Shown: piece after piece, positions 14,744 to 22,700 of the stretch
How positions within the stretch are numbered: the stretch's first letter is position 1
How the letters are laid out: the number at the start of each line of letters is the position of its first letter
Origin: DAOPZC01 sp035353175
GTDB taxonomy: Bacteria; Verrucomicrobiota; Kiritimatiellia; RFP12; UBA1067
Reading direction: 5' to 3'
Length of the DNA stretch: 61,571 nt
Assembly (NCBI GenBank): GCA_035353175.1
Contig: DAOPZC010000023.1
Location: forward strand, 1-61,571
The notes under the pieces: generated by a model
Told to the model about the DNA's origin: nothing
The model's database searches: none
What the model saw: the letters and a program-made list of their open reading frames with translations, nothing else
Program-made: the position numbers and the translations under genes

Positions 14744-15649
14744 TTACTTGATCGGCTCTGTCGTCAGCCCAACGGTCACGCGGCTGTGTGGAATCTGGCT
14801 TTCGATGCCGTGGCGCAGTTTGTCGATCACCGGTTGAACGGCGCTCATTTTTTTCTCCCCGCCGAATTCCAGATAGATTTCGATAAACACGTGACTACCG
14901 GAACGGCGGGATCGGACGCCATGGAACGCCTCATAGGAGTTGAAGTGGCGCGCCAGCTCCCGCAGGATGATGATTTGCAGGCCCTCGTCCAGGGTGCGGT
15001 CCAACAGGTCATAGAACGAGCTTGAAAAGATTCCGGTTGCGGCCAGCAGGATAAACAGGGCGATCCCCAGCGAGGCTACAGGGTCGATAAACATCGACCA
15101 GGCGTGGGCGTGGAGCATCAGGCTGAGGCCCAGCGAGAACAAGATAAACAGGTTGGCAAAAGCCTTGCTGGCGAACAGGCGCATCTGCGAGGCCATAATG
15201 GGAGAGGCATCCTGACGGAACAGCTGCCGCGCCTTCCAGCAGAGGCCCGCGTTGATGAGTAAATACGCGACTTGTGAAACCAAGCTGATCCAAACGCCCG
15301 CGCCCGTGATATGCGAAGGATGCCGAATGTTGTTCACGGCGTTGATCAGAATGACCAGAAGGCTCACGATCATGATCAGGCCCACAAAGAGACTCGAGAG
15401 ATTCTCCAGCTTGCCCATCCCGTATTGAAACCGATCGTCCGCCCCCCGCTGAATCCTGCGGATCACGATCCAGGCCAACAGTACGGCAAAAAATTCGAGG
15501 GACGTTTTGAAGAAATCGGCAAGGATCACCGATGAGCGCGATGCAACCAACGCGGCCAACGTGATGCCCGTGTCAATTGCGCCTGCAATCACCGCGTTCC
15601 GGGCCGTATCGGCGCGCGAACCTCCTTTTGCGTTTACGTGAAAACTCAT
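14744..15649 (-). CDS. CDF-family (cation diffusion facilitator fold) membrane protein lacking metal ligands
   Basis: A 301-residue protein with AGGAG six bases before its ATG. It has six predicted membrane segments (about 20-38, 45-63, 86-106, 120-138, 160-180, 185-205) and a C-terminal cytoplasmic ferredoxin-like domain (HGVRSRRSGSHVFIEIYLEF), the layout of YiiP/FieF-type exporters. Aligned by hand to E. coli YiiP, only D45 of the transport site is kept. D49 is T49, and H153 and D157 of helix 5 fall on Leu and Lys. The second site (D68/H75) and most C-terminal ligands are also gone. It may be a non-zinc transporter or a sensor or scaffold protein. It converges with the STAS gene. Confidence 0.75.
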   Translation of the reverse strand: MSFHVNAKGGSRADTARNAVIAGAIDTGITLAALVASRSSVILADFFKTSLEFFAVLLAWIVIRRIQRGADDRFQYGMGKLENLSSLFVGLIMIVSLLVILINAVNNIRHPSHITGAGVWISLVSQVAYLLINAGLCWKARQLFRQDASPIMASQMRLFASKAFANLFILFSLGLSLMLHAHAWSMFIDPVASLGIALFILLAATGIFSSSFYDLLDRTLDEGLQIIILRELARHFNSYEAFHGVRSRRSGSHVFIEIYLEFGGEKKMSAVQPVIDKLRHGIESQIPHSRVTVGLTTEPIK

Positions 15650-15738
15650 TTGTGACTCCTGTACGTTAATTCACACATTCTGAAACCGGTTGTCATCATT
15701 GGCTGCGGCATCGCATCGCGGATCTTTTGTCGTGAGGG

Positions 15739-18093
15739 CTAGTCTTCCGGAAGCACGACGCGGAGCACATTGCGGTTATCCTCCCGCCGGTAATTCATTC
15801 TCATGCCCATCTTCTGGAGGATGTGAAGACCCAGTCCGCCGATCGGGCGGTCCTCTACAGGGCCGTCGAGGACCGGCGCCGGCGCGTCTTCCAACGGGTT
15901 GAACGGTTTTCCGTCGTCCGTGATCGTCAAGGCAAACGGGGTTCCCGGCTCAAGGTCCAGCGTGATCCGGTGGACGGCTTGGTCGTCATAGGCGTATTTG
16001 ATGACGTTGGACAACAGTTCATCCAAAGCAAGGCGGACCGCGTATTTGCGTTTTGCCGAGGCCCCGGTCGGCTGCAAAAGACTTTCCACATCGTCCAAAA
16101 CCCGTTCCATGTCGGAAAAATTGTTTTCAAGCGAGAACGAACGGGTCTCGGCCGTCGCGGGCATAGAGGCCTTGAGCCCTTTGACGACCAAGAGCGTGAT
16201 GTCGTCGGACTGCAGGGCACCCTGTGTGAAGGTGCGGATGTCGGCAAGTATGCGTTCCGTCGCGACGCGGCAGGTCTTGCCGCAGACGGGATCCGCAAGG
16301 CTGCCGGACATCCGCTTTTCACCGTAGAGCTCTTCTGCGGCGTTCATGGCTTCGGTCACGCCATCGGTATACAGGATCAGCATGTCTTCGTTTGACAAGA
16401 CAACGGTCCCATCCTGATACTTGGCGTGGGGGACAACACCCGCAACGGTACCTCGCGGACGCGCGATCCACTCGACGCTTCCGTCTGAATGGCGGATGGC
16501 GGGCGGGTTATGCCCCGCGTTGGCGTATTGCAGCCGTCCGGTGTCAATGTCGAACACCGCGCAGAAAAGCGTCACGAACATGCAGGTGTCGTTGCCTTCC
16601 ACCAATTCTTCGTTGACGTTGGCCATCACGGCGGACGGATCGGTTTCGGAGCGGAATGCCGAGCGGAGAAAACTGCGTGTGACGGCCATGAAAAGGGCCG
16701 CAGGTACGCCTTTTCCCGAAACGTCGCCGATGGCCACGACCATCCGGTTCTCGTCGAGCAGGAAAAAGTCGTAGAAATCGCCGCCGACTTCGCGCGCCGG
16801 CTCGAGCACGCCATATAGGTCGAGATCGGTCCGCGACGGAAAGGCGGGGAATGTTTTGGGGACCAGTCCCATCTGTATCTCATGCGCGATACGCAGCTCG
16901 CTGCTCATCCGCTCGCGGGCGGCCGTCGTTTCTCGCAAGTCCGTGACGTAGCGGCGAAGGTTGTCGCGCATTTCGGCGAACGCATGGGTCAGGTGGGCCA
17001 CTTCGTCGTGGCCGCGGGGCTCCGGGAGGGCTGCGTCCAGATTTCCTGCTGCAAGCGTGTTGGCCGCATCGCGCAGCTTGCCGAGCGGCCTGGTGATCGA
17101 TCGGGAGATGCGACCGATGGCCAGCGCGAGCAGGAGCAAGCCGAGCAGGCCGATGGCCGTCTGGCTGCGGCTCAGTTGCTGGATGGCCGCCTGCATTTCA
17201 TCGCGCGAAATGATCGCCGCCATGATCCAGTCGCCGGAGCGTAGCGGCGTAAACGCCAGCCAAGAGATGTTTCCTGTGACAAAGCTTTTGAAGGGGATGA
17301 TGCCGGGCTTGCCGGAAACCATCTGATGGCCTGTTTCCCGCAGTTCCGGATCGTTGCGCGCTTCCGCGATGCTGTAGACCGTTTCGTTGAGCACAATCTC
17401 GCGCATGGGATGGGCCACGTAGGTCGCATTCCGGCTGATCAGCAGGCCGTAGCCGCCTTTTCCAAGCGGAAGGTTCGTGATCATGCGGTCAAGCCAGTCG
17501 AGGGTCAAATCGCAGGTGACCACTCCCGCAAACTGGCGCGTCCTCGGCCAGCCTTGGTAGATCGGTACCGAATAGGTCACCATGAGCACGCCTTCCCACT
17601 TGTACGGCTCGCTCCAGACCGGTCGTCCTAAGTGCTTCGGCAGCTCGAACCAGTCTTCCCGAACATGCGCGTGGGTGTCGCCGGACAGGCCAGTGTAATT
17701 GAGGACCGCACCTTTCCGATGTCCCCATGGGGCTAAGTCTTTCCAGCCGGAAGGCGCATTTTCAGGATCGAGGGCCACGCAAACGCCGTAGATGCCGGGG
17801 TTTTTTTCGAGGCAAACCGTCTGGAGGGCGCGCACTTGTTCGAATGTCATGGTGCGGTATTGGGATTCCAGCGTGAGCGCCATGCCTTGTACCACCCCCT
17901 GCAGGACCCCAAGCTGGGCATCGATCTGTCGGGCGGCATTGTCGGCAAGAAAAGCAGCCTTTGCTTCCATGTCGACTTCGAGCCGGTGTCGTGCCGTGGA
18001 ATAACTCCAGAGAATGACCGCCACCAGGACCAGGCTGGCGACAGTCAGCAGCCAGGTCAGCAAACGTTGGCGAACGGAGCTGAACCCGATCAT
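15739..18093 (-). CDS. Membrane sensor PP2C/SpoIIE phosphatase fused to an RsbW-like kinase domain
   Basis: A 784-residue protein. The first membrane helix is at about 11-30. An extracytoplasmic dCache-like sensor (about 35-295) and a second helix (GLLGLLLLALAIG, about 313-325) follow. A HAMP domain comes next (RSITRPLGKLRDAANTL). The SpoIIE/PP2C phosphatase has REVGGDFYDFF, IGDVSGKGVPAALF, LYTDGVTEA and LQSDDITLLVVKG, which carry the metal-binding Asp residues. The last about 140 residues are a GHKL ATPase of the anti-sigma kinase type (LALDELLSNVIKYAY, TDDGKPFNP, GGLGLHILQKM). One polypeptide can thus both phosphorylate and dephosphorylate a STAS partner. The start overlaps the stop of the binding-protein gene by four bases. 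Confidence 0.9.
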   Translation of the reverse strand: MIGFSSVRQRLLTWLLTVASLVLVAVILWSYSTARHRLEVDMEAKAAFLADNAARQIDAQLGVLQGVVQGMALTLESQYRTMTFEQVRALQTVCLEKNPGIYGVCVALDPENAPSGWKDLAPWGHRKGAVLNYTGLSGDTHAHVREDWFELPKHLGRPVWSEPYKWEGVLMVTYSVPIYQGWPRTRQFAGVVTCDLTLDWLDRMITNLPLGKGGYGLLISRNATYVAHPMREIVLNETVYSIAEARNDPELRETGHQMVSGKPGIIPFKSFVTGNISWLAFTPLRSGDWIMAAIISRDEMQAAIQQLSRSQTAIGLLGLLLLALAIGRISRSITRPLGKLRDAANTLAAGNLDAALPEPRGHDEVAHLTHAFAEMRDNLRRYVTDLRETTAARERMSSELRIAHEIQMGLVPKTFPAFPSRTDLDLYGVLEPAREVGGDFYDFFLLDENRMVVAIGDVSGKGVPAALFMAVTRSFLRSAFRSETDPSAVMANVNEELVEGNDTCMFVTLFCAVFDIDTGRLQYANAGHNPPAIRHSDGSVEWIARPRGTVAGVVPHAKYQDGTVVLSNEDMLILYTDGVTEAMNAAEELYGEKRMSGSLADPVCGKTCRVATERILADIRTFTQGALQSDDITLLVVKGLKASMPATAETRSFSLENNFSDMERVLDDVESLLQPTGASAKRKYAVRLALDELLSNVIKYAYDDQAVHRITLDLEPGTPFALTITDDGKPFNPLEDAPAPVLDGPVEDRPIGGLGLHILQKMGMRMNYRREDNRNVLRVVLPED

Positions 18094-19106
18094 GGAGCCC
18101 TCGTTTCAAGGGGGGCAAAGTCCTCGAATGCCGGGACTTGTTTGATCATCCCCGCTGAGCGCATTGCCCGCGCGGTGTCGTCGAAAGCGGAGCGGTCGAG
18201 ATGCCCTCGACGCACCCCTTTGTCGGACGGGCAAACGGAATCAAGCACATGATTCAGCATCCAGCGGAGGTGCGGCCGGTTGGCGGGCACACCCGCACGG
18301 CGCGATTCCCGCAGCACCACTTCAACCGTCTCGTCAGGGTGCAGCTGCGCGTATTCCCAGCCTGCGATGGTCGCCTCGCGCAGCGCGCGGCAGACGTGCG
18401 GGGTCCGTCTGGCGGTTTCGGCGAGAGTGTAGATTCCGTCTTCCGGGAACCCTAAGCCATAGTCGCTCATCCGGAAAACCGTCAACTGGTCGTAGTCCAC
18501 ACCGGCTTGGTAGATCCGATGGTATTCGTTATAGGTCATGGCGGCACAGGCGGCCACGCCACGATGGAGAAAGAGATTGATCGAGTAGTGCTGCGGTTTC
18601 GCTTCCGGCCGGATGTTCTGCTGCTTGAAGAAAATATCGAACGCCATCGAAAAGGCGCTTTGCCAGTAACTGATCGGCTGTCCGTCGAGGTCGGCTGGCT
18701 TGTTGATCCCCATGTTTTTCCACGCGACCAGCATGAGGTTCGACCGCTGGGATAGCTGGGACACGTTTGCCAGAGGGGCCGCCTGTTCGTTGTCAAAGAT
18801 CGCATCGGCCAGAAACAGGGTTGAGAAGTCCGCTTTGCCTTGAATCAGAAAATCAAGTGATGAGGGGCCGGGCCCGGTATGGAGCAACGACACATCAAGC
18901 CCCGCGTCCCGATAACGTCCCTTCTCGATGGCCATATAAAAACCGGCGAATTGGCTTTGCGGCAGCCACTGCAAAGCGATGCGTATGGGAACAGGGTTTG
19001 TGATCGCACCCGTCTGCAACTGGGAAAAAACGGAACGCCCCGACAAGCAAACGAACAGGATCGTCGCAAGGAGCCGTCCGCGCAATATAGGCGCTCGTTG
19101 TCTCAT
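18090..19106 (-). CDS. NMT1/THI5/SsuA-type solute-binding protein without transporter genes
   Basis: A 338-residue protein with an exported N-terminus (LLATILFVCLSGRSVFSQ). IRIALQWLPQSQFAGFYMAIEKGRY is the typical first lobe of NMT1/THI5 binding proteins, which in relatives bind pyrimidine precursors, sulfonates or nitrate. GPSSLDFLIQGKADFSTLF and DLDGQPISYWQSAF are further family positions. No ABC permease or ATPase lies nearby. It sits between the STAS gene (22-base gap) and the sensor phosphatase (4-base ATGA overlap), so it most likely presents a ligand to the phosphatase's sensor domain rather than feeding a transporter. Ligand unknown. Confidence 0.85.
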   Translation of the reverse strand: MRQRAPILRGRLLATILFVCLSGRSVFSQLQTGAITNPVPIRIALQWLPQSQFAGFYMAIEKGRYRDAGLDVSLLHTGPGPSSLDFLIQGKADFSTLFLADAIFDNEQAAPLANVSQLSQRSNLMLVAWKNMGINKPADLDGQPISYWQSAFSMAFDIFFKQQNIRPEAKPQHYSINLFLHRGVAACAAMTYNEYHRIYQAGVDYDQLTVFRMSDYGLGFPEDGIYTLAETARRTPHVCRALREATIAGWEYAQLHPDETVEVVLRESRRAGVPANRPHLRWMLNHVLDSVCPSDKGVRRGHLDRSAFDDTARAMRSAGMIKQVPAFEDFAPLETRAP

Positions 19107-19128
19107 GAGGGGCGATCTTCCGCTTCGG

Positions 19129-19464
19129 CTACGCGAACAAGTCCAATGCCGAGGATCTGTCCGGGGTCACCGAAAGAATGGTGTCGAAACCGGAAATTTC
19201 CATCACTTCGCGAACCGCGGCCGTCAGGTTGCACAGGACCAAAGTCCCGTCTGCGATTTTCATGGCCTTCGCCAGCACCAGCAGCGTGCGAAGTCCGGCA
19301 CTGCTGATGTATTCGACAGATGCCATGTCCAACAAAAGCCGTTTCGCCCCCTCGGCAATCAGTTTTTTGCAGCTCGTCTCAAGTTCGGGGGCGCCCATGA
19401 CATCCAACCGTCCGCCCGCCGCCACGATCGTCACCTCATTTTGCTGCTCGGTCGAGATATCCAC
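19129..19464 (-). CDS. STAS-domain anti-sigma-factor antagonist, first gene of the switch operon
   Basis: A 111-residue protein if it starts at the GTG at 19464. That start has AAAGGTGG six bases upstream and gives the standard STAS opening MDISTEQQNEVTIVAAGGRLD. An in-frame ATG at 19524 would add 20 Arg-rich residues but has no good ribosome site. The phospho-acceptor loop is DMASVEYISSAGLRTLL, with the Ser-Ser expected of RsbV-like proteins. It is followed at 22 bases by the binding protein and then by the phosphatase/kinase fusion, its probable regulator. It presumably relays ligand status to an unseen sigma factor or effector. Confidence 0.85.
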   Translation of the reverse strand: MDISTEQQNEVTIVAAGGRLDVMGAPELETSCKKLIAEGAKRLLLDMASVEYISSAGLRTLLVLAKAMKIADGTLVLCNLTAAVREVMEISGFDTILSVTPDRSSALDLFA

Positions 19465-19539
19465 TCCATACCACCTTTCGCCTTTTCGCAGGACCCGATG
19501 ACGGCCGTCTCCGTCATACCGCATCCCCGACGGTTCTGA

Positions 19540-19568
19540 AATTTAGCATCTGGGACATTCATTGTCGA
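19540..19568 (-). promoter_or_regulatory. Candidate promoter for the STAS/binding-protein/phosphatase operon
   Basis: On the minus strand, TCGACA (19568-19563), a 17-base spacer and TAAATT (19545-19540). This would start transcription about 70 bases before the preferred GTG start at 19464, and it supports that start over the ATG at 19524. By eye only. Confidence 0.4.
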
Positions 19569-19683
19569 GCATCCGCCAGCCGCTTCCGCTTCCGCCGAAA
19601 TCATGGCCAAGGTGTTTGCAAGCGGTGATCACGTCTGTTCTGACCCCGGAGACAAACAGTTTCGGGTTTGGACGTCTACCCCC

Positions 19684-19713
19684 TTGACGAAGAAGTAAGA
19701 GCTATGAGAAAAT
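19684..19713 (+). promoter_or_regulatory. Candidate promoter for the giant repeat-protein gene
   Basis: TTGACG at 19684-19689, an 18-base spacer and GAAAAT at 19708-19713. A start near 19720 would give a 5' leader of roughly 50 bases that contains the palindrome at 19730. The -10 box is weak. Confidence 0.35.
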
Positions 19714-19729
19714 AACTAAAAATTGTATT

Positions 19730-19741
19730 GGACATATGTCC
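19730..19741. promoter_or_regulatory. Perfect 12-base palindrome GGACATATGTCC
   Basis: The palindrome lies between the candidate promoter and the AGGAGA ribosome site (19761) of the giant repeat-protein gene. It is the right size and symmetry for a dimeric repressor operator just downstream of the start point. It could also act as a small hairpin in the mRNA leader. No second copy was noticed. Confidence 0.4.
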
Positions 19742-19773
19742 GTCACAGGAGTGCCGCAAGAGGAGATAAGCTT

Positions 19774-22700
19774 ATGAGTCGTAAGGCGCGTTGTCTCAGC
19801 GTGTTTTTTGTTGGCTCGTCGAGTGCCCTGCTTTTGGCGGCCTCGGCCTTGGCCGCAAGCGGCACATGGAATGGAACCCAAAACTCACTTTGGACAAATT
19901 CCGCAAACTGGAGCGCGTCGCCTTATCCGACTGGCGATCAAGTCGCCACGTTCAACAACAGCGGCAACAGCCGCACCACGATTGACCTGACCGGCCTCGT
20001 CCGGGGGGTCACCAACCTCATTTTCGATTCGGCGAACGCCGCGGCCTATACGATCGGTGGCGGCGACGTGAATGCGCAGTCTCTGATCTTCACGAACCGC
20101 AGCTATCTTCGCCTCACGTCGAATGTCAGAAGCAACCAGACCGTCAATGCCCGTGTGCTCCTCGGCCACGACCGTTCGGGCAGCACCCACTATTTCCGCA
20201 ACGACCGGCTGGGCAACACCCTCATGCTGGCGGGTGAGGTGACGACCACGAACAGCGGCGGAACGGGGGGCGCGAAGTATGTGTCCTTTGAGGGCAGCGG
20301 CGCCATCACGGTCAGTGGCAATATGACGGTTGGCGGGGCTTCATCGCTCACGGTGACCAACGTCACGACGGGCCCCTTGGTCCTTTCGGGGACCAACAGG
20401 ATCAACACCCTCATTTTAGCGGGCGGCGATGTGACGGTTTCAGGGACGAACCGTTTTGATGCGATCCGCGTCAATACCGGCCGCCCCGTCACCTTTACGG
20501 GCACGAACACCTTGTCGGCGCTCTACCTGGCCGGCAACGCGGTGCTGCCGGCCATCGTGAATATCGCCAGCGGTGGAACGCTCTCCATCACGAACAGCGG
20601 CGGCGACGGCTTTTACGCCACGCAGGACGCGACCATCAACGGCCCCGGTGCGCTCGAGATGCAAGGCGGCATCGCCACCGACAAGACGAGCAACAACTAC
20701 GTGGCGGCCGGCAAGACGATCATCATCAACGCGCCGATCACGGGTGCGTCGGAAGCGTTGGAACTCTGGTCCCCCACAGGCACGTCGGGCACCTATGTGC
20801 TGAACGGCATCAACGATTTCACCGGCAATGTCTCGATGGGCCCTGTCGGCACGCTCAGCGTTGCCATGATCGGCAACAAGGGATCCACAACGAGCAACCT
20901 CGGACGCGGAACCACGGTCGTCTTAAACGCCAACGGCTCGCGGCTGCTGTATACGGGCGTCGGTGAAACCTCGGACCGCACGATCGCGGTCAACAACAAC
21001 GTGAGCATCGACAACTCCGGCAGCGGCCACCTCAACCTGTCGGGGGCGATAGCGGTCTCGTCAGGCTCCAAGACCTTGACCCTCCAGGGATCGACGCTCG
21101 GCACGTCCGAGTTCAGCGGCCTTCTGAGCAACGGCTCTGGCACCCTTAGCCTGTCGAAGGTTGGCACCGGCACCTGGCTGCTGACAACCAACCACACCTA
21201 CACCGGATCGACCACGGTGAACAACGGCGTGCTCACGCTTGAGGGAGCCAACGGCACGCTGCTTTCGTCGACCGGCTTCATTCTCGCCGGCGGCACACTC
21301 CTTCTGGACAATACGGTGGCGGCCAACAACACCAACCGCCTCCGCGATGCCAGCGCGGTCACCCTGAACGGCGGCACGCTGCTTTTCTCCAACGCGGGCG
21401 GCAGCGCAAACTACAGTGAGAACGTCGGCGTCGTCACGGCCAACGCGGGCTACAGCACCATCGCCACGGCCCAGGCCGCGGCTGGGCAGACGGCCATCCT
21501 GCGCCTCGCCGGTCTGACCAACGCGCCGGGTGGTGCCGTAAACTTCGTGGGCGCGGGACTCGGACAGAGCGATCGCAACCGCATCTTCATCGCCGGCCAG
21601 CCCGACGGCCTGATCGGTCCCTGGGCGACCGTCGGCGGCGTGCAGCTCGCCTCGTACAGTAGCGCGAACGGTGTCTGCGCCGCCGGCGAAGCGTCCTTCA
21701 CTGATATCGCTGCGCGCGGGCCCTCCGTGATCGCCGACGCCAGCGCGAGCAACGTGCGCATCGCCAGCGCGGGCACCAGCGGACCGATCGAACTCGGCTC
21801 GGCGACCACGCGGATCGCCTCGCTTCTGCAGGACACGGCGACCGACGCGACGGTCAACACCGCGGGCAAGGCCTTCCAGACCGGCGGCGTCGTGGTTCCC
21901 GACGGTCGTGCTTCCGTCACGGTCGGCGTCGCCGCGAACGACGGCACGCTCTCCTCGGTTCAGACCAACGGCGAGGTCGTTCTCAACGCCACCGGCGACG
22001 GCGGGGTGACGGTCAACGCGGCCATCGTCAACAACGGCACGGCGACCCGCCTGAGCAAAGTCGGTTCGGGCTCCGCCACGCTGGCCGCCGACAACGCGTT
22101 CTCCGGCAACACCGGCATCGGCGGCGGAACGCTGGTGCTGGCCAACGGCAACGCGCTGAAAGGCAGCACGCTCACGAGCGGCGGGGCGGTCTTCGACCTG
22201 TCGGTCGCGGACCACGCCTTCAACGTGGGCGGCTTGTCCGGGTCCCACGCACAGACGCTCGAAGATAACGCGGCCCCGCCGAACCCTGTGGCCCTGACCG
22301 TGGGTACGAACAATGCCAGCACGACCTTCAGCGGCGTCCTGAGCGGGAGAGGCAGCCTCACTAAGGTCGGCACCGGAACGCTGACCCTCTCGGGCGCAAA
22401 CACGTACATCGGTGGCACCGCCATTCTGAAAGGCACCGTGACGGCCAGCAACGCGGGGTCGCTCGGCGCAGGTGCCGTCGTTAATAACGGCACGCTCGGT
22501 CTGACGGCCGGAGCCGTCACTTATACCGGCCTCTCAACAGCCCTGAGCGGTGCGGGCACTAACAACGTCACGCTCGGAACCGGCTCGGCGCGGACCTACC
22601 TGAACGGCGATTACTCTGGCTTCACCGGTGTCTGGAACCTGGGCATCGGTGCGGCACCCGGCACGGGTCGGGCCGAGATGAACGGTTTGGACAACGCCAC

